Positions 9,399 through 19,248 of a DNA stretch of 64,000 bases are shown one piece after another. Location of the stretch: assembly GCA_937949555.1 (NCBI GenBank), contig CALEDV010000063.1, positions 1 to 64,000 of the forward strand. The letters are read 5' to 3'. How positions within the stretch are numbered: position 1 is the first letter of the stretch; every line of letters begins with the position of its first letter. The position numbers were made by a program, and so were the translations under genes. Source of the DNA: an uncultured bacterium (lineage in GTDB: Bacteria; Nitrospirota; Thermodesulfovibrionia; Thermodesulfovibrionales; Dissulfurispiraceae). Below the pieces are notes generated by a model, which made no database searches, was not told where the DNA came from, and worked only from the letters and a program-made list of their open reading frames with translations.

Positions 9399-11255
9399 TC
9401 AAGGGTCTGCCTCTATGCCTTTCAAAAGGCCCTCAAAGTGGGCAGTCATCTCCTCCTTTTTATCCACAAGCCCCTGGAGTTCATCAAAGAGCAGCTCTAT
9501 CTTCTCTCTTCTGTCCTTTATGGAATCTGAAAGGGACTTACAGCGTTGCCATTGCCCCTCAGCGGAGCAATGAAGCAATTCATTGGTATGCTCTTTAATA
9601 GCCTGCTCGTGATCTACAATTGCCTCTTCTATCTCATCTATCCTTTGCTGAAGGGGAGTTAAGGCCCTTGATTTAGCATTTATCAGTTCGGCCCTTTTCC
9701 TTTTTAACTCCTTTCTGCCTATGCCTCTATTGTTATCTGTAGTGATAGTAGTACCTGTGGACTCCTCATCCTTCCAGCCGACCTTATCTATAAAATCCTC
9801 ATATCCACCCTCGAATACCCTCAACCCCTCCTGGTCAAATACCACGAGTCTCTCTGCCACAGACCTCAGTATCATTTCGCTGTGTGTCACAATGACCACA
9901 GCACCCTGGAAGGCATCTATGGCCTGCAAGAGCGAATCTATAGATTCCATATCCAGATGATTGGTTGGCTCATCCAATAACAGCAAATTGGATGGTCGGG
10001 CTATAATCTTGCCCAACAATACCCTGCTCTTTTCTCCGCCTGAGAGGACAGATATCTTCTTAAGGGATTGATCGCCTTCAAACATCATAATGCCAGCGAT
10101 GGTGCGTGCCCGGCCTATGTTTTTGTCCTCAAGGACCTTTAATATCTCCTCTGCTACAGTATTACTCGGATCGAGTCGGAGCACATTGGTCTGCCCAAAA
10201 TAGGACAACCTCAGGTTGGGATTGTGCACTACTTCACCCTTTGAGGGACTTAATTCCCCTGCAAGCAGTCTCAGCAAGGTCGTCTTACCTTTGCCATTTT
10301 TACCAATTATGCCGATTCGGTCCTTTGGGCCGATAGTCAGAGAAAGGCCTGAGATAATCTCTGGGGATCCAGGATATGAGAAGTGTAGGGCCTCAGCTTG
10401 AATCAGCCACTTGCCGTGAAAGGGGGCATAATTGAATGAAAGGTCCAAGTCCTTTATAACCCTTAATTCTTCTAAGGTCTCCATCCTCTGCAGGGACTTT
10501 ATCTTTGACTGTACCTGTCTTGCCTTTGTTGCCTTAGCCCTAAATCGGTTAATGAAATCCTCTGTCTCCAAGCGACGCCGTTCGTTGTTGACCCTTGTCC
10601 TCTCATAAACCTCTTCTTCGAGGATGATCTGCTCGTAAAACTTATGGGTGCTGCCCTCAACCTTTTTGATCCTCTGCCTATGTATGCCTGCAGTGTGGGT
10701 GCAGACACTGTCCATAAATTCCCTATCGTGAGTTATCAAGAGGAGCTCCTTTTTCCAGTTTCTGAGAAAACCCTGTAACCACCTTATAGAGAGGATATCG
10801 AGGAAGTTCGTTGGCTCATCCAACAGGATGAGGTCAGGGTTGCTAAGTAGGGTCTTTGCAATCTGTAGCCTTACCTGAAATCCCCCAGATAACAGATTAG
10901 GGTCTGTTTCAAGGGAAGACTGATCAAAGCCCAAACCATAAAGTATCTTTTTGGCTATATAAGAATCATCTGACAGGCCATCGCTAACAGGCATGGCACT
11001 CATAGCCTCTTGTAAGACCTTTGGTAAACTGAAGGATATGTGTTGCTGAAGGTGACCAATCTTATAAGAAGACGGCCTTGATATCTCACCCTCATCGGCG
11101 ACCTCTTCGCCGATAATAAGGCGAAAAAGGGTGCTTTTGCCTGAACCATTTCTGCCTACAAGACCAACCTTTTCACCAATGTTGACGGTGAAGGAGACAT
11201 CATCAAAGAGTAGTTGCCTGCCGTAGGACTTGCTAAGTTTATTAATCTGTATCAC
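9399..11255 (-). CDS. ABC-F family ATPase (Uup/EttA-like)
   Basis: This 618-residue soluble protein has two ABC ATPase domains and no membrane domain. The first has GRNGSGKST and LLDEPTNFLD, and the second has GKNGKGKTT, LSGGEKSRV and LLDEPTNHLD. The linker and C-terminal tail are charged coiled coil (about residues 530-600). This layout is that of ABC-F proteins, which act on ribosomes to resolve stalled or abnormal translation states; the C-terminal coiled coil is most like Uup. The start is a GTG (11255) that begins directly with the typical MIQINKLSKSYG sequence. It appears monocistronic. Confidence 0.9.
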   Translation of the reverse strand: MIQINKLSKSYGRQLLFDDVSFTVNIGEKVGLVGRNGSGKSTLFRLIIGEEVADEGEISRPSSYKIGHLQQHISFSLPKVLQEAMSAMPVSDGLSDDSYIAKKILYGLGFDQSSLETDPNLLSGGFQVRLQIAKTLLSNPDLILLDEPTNFLDILSIRWLQGFLRNWKKELLLITHDREFMDSVCTHTAGIHRQRIKKVEGSTHKFYEQIILEEEVYERTRVNNERRRLETEDFINRFRAKATKARQVQSKIKSLQRMETLEELRVIKDLDLSFNYAPFHGKWLIQAEALHFSYPGSPEIISGLSLTIGPKDRIGIIGKNGKGKTTLLRLLAGELSPSKGEVVHNPNLRLSYFGQTNVLRLDPSNTVAEEILKVLEDKNIGRARTIAGIMMFEGDQSLKKISVLSGGEKSRVLLGKIIARPSNLLLLDEPTNHLDMESIDSLLQAIDAFQGAVVIVTHSEMILRSVAERLVVFDQEGLRVFEGGYEDFIDKVGWKDEESTGTTITTDNNRGIGRKELKRKRAELINAKSRALTPLQQRIDEIEEAIVDHEQAIKEHTNELLHCSAEGQWQRCKSLSDSIKDRREKIELLFDELQGLVDKKEEMTAHFEGLLKGIEADP

Positions 11256-11384
11256 CGATAGTATGTGTTTTTTGTCTTAAAAGCGCCTATTGGTATTTTC
11301 AATACTGCATATTATAATACAAACCTCACAGGGCAACGAGACTATTTAAGATGGAGGGCCCTTTCAGTGGACATTGCAGCCCTT

Positions 11385-11525
11385 CAATTAGCGATAGGGT
11401 ACTATGCAATTTGGACAGTTCAATCTGTGTAGGGTTATAACCCTTAGAGATACCAATTACCGAAGGCCTGTTGTTAGGGTGTCGATACAAGGCCTTTTTG
11501 GCATACTACCTTTATCTGGTAATTT
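11385..11525. repeat. Degenerate MITE-like element, copy D
   Basis: This is a shorter, diverged relative of the other copies. The left end is CAATTAGCGATAG and the right end CTGGTAATTT. Before the right end the stretch GTCGATACAAGGCCTTTTTGG matches copy B's GTCGCAATAAAGCCTTTTCGG. The gap 11256-11585 contains nothing else recognisable. Confidence 0.5.
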
Positions 11526-11585
11526 AGCAGGCAAGGCATCCAATCCCTTTTATCGCCTTTTTTGTATAATAAAAGGCACACCAAT

Positions 11586-11965
11586 ATGAAAAAGAAACCC
11601 CCCATAGGCATACAGACCTTCAGGGAAATAAGCCAAGAGGGTTATTACTATGTGGACAAGACCCCTATAGTTAAAAGGCTTGCCGAGGGGGGAAAGTATT
11701 ACTTCCTCTCAAGGCCCCGCAGGTTTGGAAAGTCCCTGTTTTTAGACACCCTTGCTGAGGCATTCTCTGGCAACAGAGGGCTCTTTAAGGGGCTTTATCT
11801 TCAGGACCACTGGGACTGGGACAAGAGGCCACAGGGGAGGCAATTAAGCAGCTAATCTCAAAGGACTATGCTGCTAAATACAGGGATGGCAATGCTGAGA
11901 TTATACAGATAGGCATAGAGCTTTCGAGGGTCAAAGGTCAGATAGTGGGCTGGGATGTGGATTGA
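11586..11965 (+). pseudogene. Decayed AAA-ATPase-like / PD-(D/E)XK protein
   Basis: The first 80 codons encode the start of the 'AAA-ATPase-like' family: GIQTFREI, YYVDKT and a Walker A-like FLSRPRRFGKSLF. Intact members have about 500 residues and end in a nuclease-like domain. Here the frame stops at 11855. A second piece in another frame (about 11837-11965) reads as the family's usual C-terminal end, with DYAAKYRDG and IGIELS. About 400 codons between the two are missing. This is an internal deletion plus frame change, so the gene is dead. Confidence 0.75.
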
Positions 11966-12087
11966 CAGGGGTATGGCAAAAATGGTCAGAAATAGGGTCA
12001 AGGTAAAGATATTCGCAAAAGGCATAAGGCTAATGTCTCTGAAAAGTTCTTACAAAAGATTTTTGGGGCAAGATATTGGAGAGATAG

Positions 12088-15000
12088 ATGAATCTGATTG
12101 ATATATTCAATAGAAGGCTTAGACTGTGTTGTGCCCTTTTGGCAATATCTGCCCTTATCTTGCCCCTATTGTTCTTCATTATAATAAATAGTGCCTCAAG
12201 TGGTCATGGCATAGAACTGGATACAAGTCAATGGGCCCTTTTTGGGTCTCTTTATTTAATCTGCCACCTATTAGCTCTCTATCTAATCTGCCGCTGGATA
12301 GAGAGGGCAACAGCCAATCTAATCAAAAAAAATATACAGTCCCTGCAAGACAGGGTGACCAGAGATAGGGATGAGGAACTAAAATCTCAGCTCTCCTTTT
12401 TGGAGACCCTTATGGACACCATATCAAGCCCCATTTTTTACAAAGACAAAGACCTGATATACAGGGGGTGTAACAGGGCCTTTGAGGACTTTTTAGGTCT
12501 CAAGAAGGGGCAGATCCTTGGCAAGACTGTCTTTGACATCGCCCCTTTGGAGCTTGCGAGGATTTACCATGAGGCAGATAGTGCATTGCTTAACGGTGGC
12601 ACAGCGCAAAGGTATGAGGCAAAGGTGGTCTATGGCGATGGATCCACCCATGATGTGATATTTTACAAGTCTGTATATAGGGACAACGAAGGCAGGCCTG
12701 CTGGCATTATAGGTGTAATGCTGGACATTACCGAGAGAAAAAGGATGGAAGAGACCATTGCTGCCCAGGAGGCAATGTACAAAAAGATCTTTGACCAAAG
12801 TCCCCTTGGCAAGGCAATTGTGGATATCAAGACCTATAGGTTTTGCAAAGTCAACGAAGGCCTCTGTAAGATGCTTGGTTACACAAAAGAGGAACTCTTG
12901 AATCTATCTATTAATGAGGTCACCCATCCTGATGAGATAAGTATCACACCATCACAGATAAACAAGCTGCTTTTAGAAGGGCTTTCTTATGTTTCCTATG
13001 AGAAGAGATACATCAAAAAGTACGGAACCTTTATATGGGCAAGGGTTCATACCTCTTTGATTAAAGACCCTTATGAGCCTATAACCTACGCCCTTGGCGT
13101 GATAGAGGATATCACCCTTCAGAAAAGCTCGCAGGAAATGGCAAAAAGGAATGAGGAGTTGATGATGAGCCTCATCAATAAGAGCATCTTTGCAATTCTG
13201 GTTGTCAACCCAAAGGGCATCATACTCTTTGCTAACATTATGGCAGAGAGAATATTTATGAAATCTATTGATGAACTCATCGGCAGCCCCTTTGGGTATC
13301 CCATAGAAGCTTCAGAAGAAGCTAAGGAGATTGAGATACTTAGGAAAGACCATTCTGTAGTCTTGGCGAAGGTCTCTGTTACTGATTTTAAGTGGCGAGA
13401 GATGAAGGTTTCTCTTGTGTTTATAAATGACATAACAGAGGAAAAGGAGGCCACTGAAAACATCCGTCTCTTTAGAGAAGCCTTAAATAGGGCAGGAGAC
13501 AGCATCTTGATAGTGAACCCGATGAACATGCAAATTATAGACACAAACGAGACGGCATGCAAAGTGCACGGATATAGCAGAGAGGAGATGCTTTCTATGA
13601 ATTTAAATAATATCCATCCACAATTAGGGCCTGTCCAGTTATGGAAACACTTTGAGGCAGTAATTGAGAGGCAGGAAGTTGTCCTTATTGAGACCGTAAG
13701 CCTTAAAAAAGATGGCAGGGAGTTTCCTGTTGAGATATTCATGAGTTCCCTGATATTTGAAAAAAGACCAATTATAGTGTCTGTGATAAGGGACATTACC
13801 GAGCGCAATAGGATGCACCAAGAACTCATCAAGGCAAAGGAACAGGCCCTTGAGGCCTCGAGGCTCAAGTCAGAATTTGTTGCCAACATGAGCCATGAGA
13901 TAAGGACCCCCCTTAACGGCATAATTGGTATGGTCGATCTCCTCTTGCAGACAAACACCGATGAGAATATTAAAGACATGCTAAACACCCTAAAGGACTC
14001 TTCTAATGTGCTAATGGGCATCGTCAATGATATTCTCGATTTCTCGAAGATAGAGGCAGGCAAACTCCCAGTGGACCACACCCCCTTTAACCCCCTGGAG
14101 CTTGTGGAGAGTGTCGCAGACATTGTCTCCCCAAAGGCCTATGAAAAGGGACTTATGCTTGCAACCTATGTGGACAAAGGGGTGCCCACAAGCCTCTTGG
14201 GCGCCCCAATTAGATTAAAGCAGATACTGCTAAACCTACTTAACAATGCAGTGAAATTTACAGACAGTGGATATGTGACCTTACAGGTAAGCCCTGATAC
14301 AAGGGTTGATGAATTCCTTAAGTCCCTTGATATGACATCCTTCTGTTTTAAGATTACTGACACAGGCATAGGGATGGACGAAAAGACCCAATCAAGGTTG
14401 TTTGAGCCCTTTGTGCAGGCCGATGGCTCCTTTGCCCGTCAACATGCTGGCACAGGGCTGGGATTATACATCTCTAAGCGACTCATCGAACTCTTGGGGG
14501 GCGATATATACTGTGAGTCAAAAGAGGGTGTTGGCACCACATTTACCTGCACGATCCCTTTTACTATGCCCCAGGAGGTAGTCAATTGGGAACTGCCTCC
14601 CATGCTCCAAGAGAGGGATGTTAAGATAGCCCTTGTCTCTAACAGAGATTCTGAGGCAGAGGCAATAAGGAGATATTTAGATGATTACCACATCAAATAC
14701 AACAGCTTTATCTGCTGTAGTGAGGCCATAGAGGCTATAAATAAGGCTTTTGCTCAATGGGGTGAGGCCTTTGATATTGTTATCGTCAATGTAGATCACC
14801 AATGCGGGAATAAATGTAAGTTTTTACAAAAAAGCCAGAGACTCCCTGCCTTGGGCAATACCAAATATATCCTTGTCAGTTATGAAGATGGCAAGTCATC
14901 TATACCTGTTCACCTCTCAGACTTCAATGGGTTTATCAGACGGCCTGTCAAGAAGGGGCATCTGTTTTTTGTGATTGACGAGGTGTTGGCTGGCATACAA

Positions 15001-15459
15001 GAAAATAAAGATGCCCTTCAGCCTGAGGGTGCATACGACCATACAGAAGACACCACAATAGCAGCCCCACCTTCTCAAACCTTTAAGGAGGGGAGTCCCA
15101 TATTGCTTGTAGAAGACAACCTCATCAACCAGAAGGTTGCCCTAATGCAGCTAAAAAAACTCGGTTACACTGCAGATGTTGCAAACAATGGGGTTGAGGC
15201 CCTAAGGGCCCTTGAATCAAAGTCCTACAGATTAGTGCTTATGGACTGCCAGATGCCTGATTTGGATGGCTTTGAGACCACCAAAAGGATCAGGATAAAA
15301 GAGACCCTCACAGGAAAACGAGTACCAATCATAGCCATGACTGCCAATGCCTTAGAAGGCGACAAGGACAGATGTATCGAGTCTGGGATGGATGATTACA
15401 TAAGCAAACCTGTAAACATAGAATTGCTTAAGGAAAAAATACAAGGTTGGTTAAGATAA
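12088..15459 (+). CDS. Multi-PAS hybrid sensor histidine kinase
   Basis: This is a 1123-residue membrane-anchored sensor. Two hydrophobic helices (about 15-37 and 48-66) are followed by roughly four PAS domains (about 100-580), a HisKA dimerisation domain with phospho-acceptor H603 in SHEIRTPLNG, and an ATPase domain with DTGIGMD and GTGLGLYIS. A receiver-like region that looks degenerate (about 845-965) precedes a full C-terminal receiver with D1053 in MDCQMPDLDG. It should sense an unknown signal, autophosphorylate and relay phosphate through its receiver. A GGAGAG ribosome site precedes the ATG. The receiver-NuoE gene follows. Confidence 0.9.
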   Translation: MNLIDIFNRRLRLCCALLAISALILPLLFFIIINSASSGHGIELDTSQWALFGSLYLICHLLALYLICRWIERATANLIKKNIQSLQDRVTRDRDEELKSQLSFLETLMDTISSPIFYKDKDLIYRGCNRAFEDFLGLKKGQILGKTVFDIAPLELARIYHEADSALLNGGTAQRYEAKVVYGDGSTHDVIFYKSVYRDNEGRPAGIIGVMLDITERKRMEETIAAQEAMYKKIFDQSPLGKAIVDIKTYRFCKVNEGLCKMLGYTKEELLNLSINEVTHPDEISITPSQINKLLLEGLSYVSYEKRYIKKYGTFIWARVHTSLIKDPYEPITYALGVIEDITLQKSSQEMAKRNEELMMSLINKSIFAILVVNPKGIILFANIMAERIFMKSIDELIGSPFGYPIEASEEAKEIEILRKDHSVVLAKVSVTDFKWREMKVSLVFINDITEEKEATENIRLFREALNRAGDSILIVNPMNMQIIDTNETACKVHGYSREEMLSMNLNNIHPQLGPVQLWKHFEAVIERQEVVLIETVSLKKDGREFPVEIFMSSLIFEKRPIIVSVIRDITERNRMHQELIKAKEQALEASRLKSEFVANMSHEIRTPLNGIIGMVDLLLQTNTDENIKDMLNTLKDSSNVLMGIVNDILDFSKIEAGKLPVDHTPFNPLELVESVADIVSPKAYEKGLMLATYVDKGVPTSLLGAPIRLKQILLNLLNNAVKFTDSGYVTLQVSPDTRVDEFLKSLDMTSFCFKITDTGIGMDEKTQSRLFEPFVQADGSFARQHAGTGLGLYISKRLIELLGGDIYCESKEGVGTTFTCTIPFTMPQEVVNWELPPMLQERDVKIALVSNRDSEAEAIRRYLDDYHIKYNSFICCSEAIEAINKAFAQWGEAFDIVIVNVDHQCGNKCKFLQKSQRLPALGNTKYILVSYEDGKSSIPVHLSDFNGFIRRPVKKGHLFFVIDEVLAGIQENKDALQPEGAYDHTEDTTIAAPPSQTFKEGSPILLVEDNLINQKVALMQLKKLGYTADVANNGVEALRALESKSYRLVLMDCQMPDLDGFETTKRIRIKETLTGKRVPIIAMTANALEGDKDRCIESGMDDYISKPVNIELLKEKIQGWLR

Positions 15460-15590
15460 TAGTAGTCTTATATCTACCTGCCTCTATGTTTTAGGTTAGA
15501 TGCATTTTTTATTGCCTTTGGGTGTATAATATCCTTCAATTTCAATACCTGTTTAGAGATCGAGTTTCATCTGTAAGGAGGAAAAATAAT

Positions 15591-16451
15591 ATGGCAGGCA
15601 AGGTCCTTGTGCTTGACGATGACCTGATAATGCTTAAAAGCTGCGAAAAGATTCTCAACCATCAAGGATACGAGGTCTCAACTGCTTCCTTCGGAAAAGA
15701 GGCGTTGAGTATGCTTGAGAAGGCGCCCTTTGACCTTGTAGTGACTGATATAGTAATGCCCGAGATGGACGGCATAGAGTTTATAAAAAGGGCTCGGCAA
15801 ATCAACCCTGAATTACAAGTCATAGTTATAACTGGACATCCCTCACAGGATACGCTGCGGGAGGCCCTGAGCCTGAAGATAATAGACTATATTCCTAAAC
15901 CCTTTTCTCCTTCGCTTTTCATCGAGGTAGTTGAAAAGGGACTGGAGATAAAGAGAAAGGGCATTGAATTAAAACCCATGATAGATACGGACTTTGACTT
16001 GGCAAAAAACAGAATAGATGAGGTGATAAAAAGGCATAGACACAAGAGAGGCAGCCTCATTCCTGTGCTTCAAGAATCTCAGGATATTGTCGGATATTTA
16101 CCCCCTGCCCTTATAAGATATGTGGCTAAAAAGATGCGTCTGTCTGTGAGCGAGGTGCATGGGGTAGTCTCTTTTTATTCCTTCTTTAGCATGAAGCCCA
16201 AGGGCAAACACAACATTAAGGTGTGTCTTGGCACAGCCTGCTATGTAAAGGGCTCTGAGGAGATAGTCAACAAATACAAATCAAGTCTTGGCATAGAGAT
16301 GGGGGGGATCACCGAAGACAGGATGTATTCCCTTGAGAGCGTTAGATGTCTCGGTGCCTGTGGACTTGCCCCTGTGGTAGTGATTGATAAGGACACCCAT
16401 GGGTCAGTGACCCCGATGAATGCCTTGGAACTGCTGAAGCAGTATAATTAA
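15591..16451 (+). CDS. Response-regulator receiver fused to a NuoE-like [2Fe-2S] domain
   Basis: This 286-residue fusion has an N-terminal receiver domain (about 1-120) with phospho-acceptor D53 in VTDIVMPEMDG and a KPF lysine motif. The C-terminal part (about 145-286) is the thioredoxin-like [2Fe-2S] domain of NuoE/HndA, with all four cluster cysteines (C212, C217, C253, C257). No NuoF or hydrogenase gene is beside it. The start at 15591 has a perfect GGAGG ribosome site; an upstream in-frame start at 15522 does not. It may pair with the hybrid kinase just before it. Function unknown. Confidence 0.88.
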   Translation: MAGKVLVLDDDLIMLKSCEKILNHQGYEVSTASFGKEALSMLEKAPFDLVVTDIVMPEMDGIEFIKRARQINPELQVIVITGHPSQDTLREALSLKIIDYIPKPFSPSLFIEVVEKGLEIKRKGIELKPMIDTDFDLAKNRIDEVIKRHRHKRGSLIPVLQESQDIVGYLPPALIRYVAKKMRLSVSEVHGVVSFYSFFSMKPKGKHNIKVCLGTACYVKGSEEIVNKYKSSLGIEMGGITEDRMYSLESVRCLGACGLAPVVVIDKDTHGSVTPMNALELLKQYN

Positions 16452-16470
16452 ACAGATCGCTTTCATATCA

Positions 16471-17175
16471 TTGATAGTCGATAAATCCTATCAGGGAGTT
16501 GTAAAGCAGCCTCACTTTGACCAAATCCACAAAAGGTATGATCTGCTAAATCATATCCTTTCCTTTGGCAGGGACCATTATTGGAGACGCAGGATGTGGA
16601 GCGCCCTTAACAACGATGGCAACAAGGGTGTTATCCTCGACCTTGCCTCGGGCACAGGGGATAGCGCAAAAGGCTTGGTGCAAAAGGGTTCCCTGGTAAT
16701 CGGAGCAGATCTAAGCCTTCAAATGCTCAGGACAGCAGTCTTAAAGATAGCATCGCCTAATTATCATGCCATTGTTGCAAATGGGTATGCCCTTCCCTTC
16801 AGAGACGACACCTTTGAGGGGATGACTTGCGCCTTTGGCATAAGAAATATGCATGACACAAGAAGGGCTCTAAGGGAGATTCACAGGGTGCTGAAACCCA
16901 AAGGCATAGCAGTATTCCTTGAGTTTTCCCGACCAAAGGGCATGTTCTCACCCTTATACAATGTCTATCTTAAACACCTATTGCCCAAGATTGCATCGCT
17001 GTTTTCTTCTGCAGAGGCTTACAGATACCTTGCTGAATCCATAGCAAGGTTTCCTGACAAGGAGGAGTTTTGCAGCATGCTTGTTGAATCAGGATTTGAC
17101 TCCTGTGATTGTATGGATATGACCTTTGGGATAGTGACGATATATAGGGCTCAATTGAAAAATAAACCGATTTAA
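16471..17175 (+). CDS. UbiE/MenG-type quinone methyltransferase
   Basis: This 234-residue class I SAM methyltransferase has the binding motif LDLASGTGDSAKG and the UbiE family pieces FGIRNMHD and EIHRVLKP. The N-terminal FDQIHKRYDLLNHILSFGRD and the C-terminal FGIVTIY are also typical. Family members methylate demethylmenaquinone or the ubiquinone precursor; an anaerobe with a menaquinone-linked Dsr complex would need the menaquinone reaction. The start is uncertain: a TTG at 16471 without a clear ribosome site is used. Confidence 0.85.
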   Translation: MIVDKSYQGVVKQPHFDQIHKRYDLLNHILSFGRDHYWRRRMWSALNNDGNKGVILDLASGTGDSAKGLVQKGSLVIGADLSLQMLRTAVLKIASPNYHAIVANGYALPFRDDTFEGMTCAFGIRNMHDTRRALREIHRVLKPKGIAVFLEFSRPKGMFSPLYNVYLKHLLPKIASLFSSAEAYRYLAESIARFPDKEEFCSMLVESGFDSCDCMDMTFGIVTIYRAQLKNKPI

Positions 17176-17216
17176 GGCATGATACAGGGTTATAAAAGTT
17201 TTTTGGAGGGATTGAT

Positions 17217-17516
17217 ATGTTTGTTTTCAATAATCTGATGAATGCAGTTGCCTCGGTAATTGACATAGTGCTTGAGCTTTATAAATGGGCTGTTATTATA
17301 GCTGCTGTGATAAGCTGGGTTAATCCAGACCCTTATAATCCAATTGTCAGGTTTTTGTATTCAATTACGGAACCTGTGTTTAGGCCAATTAGAAGGGCAA
17401 TTGGCGGAAGACTTGGTCCAATAGATATTTCCCCTATTGTGGTAATACTGGCAATTATATTTTTGCAGAATTTTCTGGTCGCAACCCTCAGAGGCATAGG
17501 GATGCGGATGCACTAA
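17217..17516 (+). CDS. YggT family membrane protein
   Basis: This 99-residue protein has two hydrophobic segments and the family motif WVNPDPYNPIVRFLYSITEP followed by PIRR. YggT-family proteins are small inner-membrane proteins, often encoded next to divIVA or proC-yggS, and linked to cell-envelope or division functions in a poorly defined way. The neighbour here is divIVA, the usual partner. GGAGGG precedes the ATG at a good distance. Confidence 0.88.
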   Translation: MFVFNNLMNAVASVIDIVLELYKWAVIIAAVISWVNPDPYNPIVRFLYSITEPVFRPIRRAIGGRLGPIDISPIVVILAIIFLQNFLVATLRGIGMRMH

Positions 17517-17532
17517 AAGGAGGTAGATAAAC

Positions 17533-18006
17533 ATGAGAGTTTCACCCCTTGATATTCAACAGAAGCAGTTTAAAACAAGGTTTAGAGGCTTTGATATGGA
17601 TGAGGTATATGCCTTTCTTGAACTGATAAGAGAGGAGATTGAAGAACTGCTAAAAGAAAATGCCTCAATGAGGGAGCAGCTTAGGACCGCTGAAGATCAA
17701 CTCCAGGAATACAAGCGCATGGATGCAACCATGCGTGAGACCTTGATTACCATGCAGAAGATGGTTGAGGATTATGAAACCAACGCTAAAAGACAGGCTG
17801 AAATTATAATAAGGGACGCTGAGCTAAAGGCTGACAAGATAATAAGGGAGGCTCAAGACACCTTATGCAAGATCCATGAGGACATTACAGACCTAAAGGG
17901 GATAAGGAGGCATTTAAAGGAGGAGCTCAGGAGGCTCATTGAAAATCATGCCAGGATGCTAAATTTTGACAGAGACCGCGAGAGCGCAGGGACCGATGAA
18001 GGTTAA
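17533..18006 (+). CDS. divIVA: DivIVA-domain protein
   Basis: This 157-residue protein begins with the DivIVA membrane-binding motif (SPLDIQQKQFKTRFRGFDMDEVYAFL) and continues as a long coiled coil (about 30-150). DivIVA proteins gather at curved membranes at poles or septa and recruit division or wall factors. The AAGGAGG ribosome site is strong. The 3' end overlaps the hisS start by 11 bases. A polarity protein would be relevant in a cell that must position chains of organelles, but nothing in the sequence links it to the magnetosome locus. Confidence 0.9.
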   Translation: MRVSPLDIQQKQFKTRFRGFDMDEVYAFLELIREEIEELLKENASMREQLRTAEDQLQEYKRMDATMRETLITMQKMVEDYETNAKRQAEIIIRDAELKADKIIREAQDTLCKIHEDITDLKGIRRHLKEELRRLIENHARMLNFDRDRESAGTDEG

Positions 18007-19240
18007 TATCCTCAAGGGGTTTGCTGATGTATGCCCGCCTGAGATAACTTTGTGGCACCACATTGAAGAGACGGCAAAGAGGCATTTCTTCCTCTATGGC
18101 TATGAGGAAATCAGGCTCCCTATTGTTGAATCCACAGAACTTTTCTACAGAGGCATCGGCGAAGGGACAGATATTGTAGAGAAAGAGATGTACACCTTTG
18201 CTGACAAGGCAGGAAGGTCTCTCACCCTTAGGCCAGAGGGCACGGCTTCTGCTGTGCGCTGTTACATAGAAAACCAGTTGTATAACAGACCCTCACCTCA
18301 GAAATACTATTATCATGGGCCAATGTTTAGATATGAAAGACCCCAAAGGGGCAGGCAGAGACAGTTCTACCAAATTGGTTGTGAGGCCTTTGGTGTTGCC
18401 CATCCTGCCTTAGATGCAGAGATGATTGCAATGATAAATCGCATCCTCTTAGAACTGGGACTGGATAATCTTCAGATAGAGATTAACTCCATAGGATGCA
18501 GCAAATGTCGTCCCAACTATAAAAGCAATCTTATTGCCTTTTTCGGTGATAGGCTGTCCAGTTTGTGCTCAGATTGCAATCGCAGATATGTTACAAACCC
18601 TCTTAGAATAATGGACTGCAAGGTCCCTAAATGTATAGAAAACACAAAGGGGGCGCCTCTTATCAGAGACTACCTCTGCAGTGATTGTTCTGAACATTAC
18701 AGAGCCCTCAAGGGCATACTTGAACATTACCCTATAAATTTCATTGAAAACCCTAAGCTTGTAAGGGGGCTCGACTATTACACACGGACTATCTTTGAGA
18801 TCACTACCGAGAACTTAGGTGCCCAAAAAGCCGTAGCTGCAGGAGGCAGATATGATGGACTTGTAGAACAATTTGGAGGACCTCAGACGGCTGCCGTGGG
18901 TTTTGCTATGGGCATGGAAAGGCTTGTGGAACTCTTAAAGAACCAAAGCAACAATACCCCTCCTAAGGCAAGGATATTTGTGGCAACCCTTGGAGCGGAA
19001 GCAGAAAGGGCATCCTTTGGCATCTCAGAGGAGCTTAGATCTGCAGGCATACAGGTCTCGTTAAATTATGGGCACTCCTCCTTGAAAAACCAGTTGAGAA
19101 AGGCTGACAGACTAAATGCAACCCATGTGCTTATTATAGGTGAAGAGGAGGTTAGCTCAGGCATGTATAACTGGAAGGACTTGAGTAATGGACAACAGGG
19201 GCAGTCAAGGCTTCAAGACTTTATAAATTTAGTGAGGTAA
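17996..19240 (+). CDS. hisS: Histidyl-tRNA synthetase
   Basis: This class II aminoacyl-tRNA synthetase of about 414 residues charges tRNA-His. Motif 2 (FRYERPQRGRQRQFYQIG), the histidine-A element LVRGLDYYTRTIFE and motif 3 (GFAMGMERL) are all present, followed by an anticodon-binding domain. The start at 17996 (MKVNILKGF) matches the family; the longer frame from 17966 only adds sequence overlapping divIVA. Confidence 0.95.
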   Translation: MKVNILKGFADVCPPEITLWHHIEETAKRHFFLYGYEEIRLPIVESTELFYRGIGEGTDIVEKEMYTFADKAGRSLTLRPEGTASAVRCYIENQLYNRPSPQKYYYHGPMFRYERPQRGRQRQFYQIGCEAFGVAHPALDAEMIAMINRILLELGLDNLQIEINSIGCSKCRPNYKSNLIAFFGDRLSSLCSDCNRRYVTNPLRIMDCKVPKCIENTKGAPLIRDYLCSDCSEHYRALKGILEHYPINFIENPKLVRGLDYYTRTIFEITTENLGAQKAVAAGGRYDGLVEQFGGPQTAAVGFAMGMERLVELLKNQSNNTPPKARIFVATLGAEAERASFGISEELRSAGIQVSLNYGHSSLKNQLRKADRLNATHVLIIGEEEVSSGMYNWKDLSNGQQGQSRLQDFINLVR

Positions 19241-19248
19241 AAAGGATC

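Noticed and set aside
13119-14123. 334-codon open frame antisense to the hybrid kinase
   Set aside because: It is a shadow of a firmly identified kinase in another frame; the composition (serine/isoleucine/phenylalanine-rich) is typical of antisense frames.
16471-17175. Calling the quinone methyltransferase ubiE or menG by symbol
   Set aside because: Family membership is clear, but the quinone substrate cannot be decided from sequence alone.
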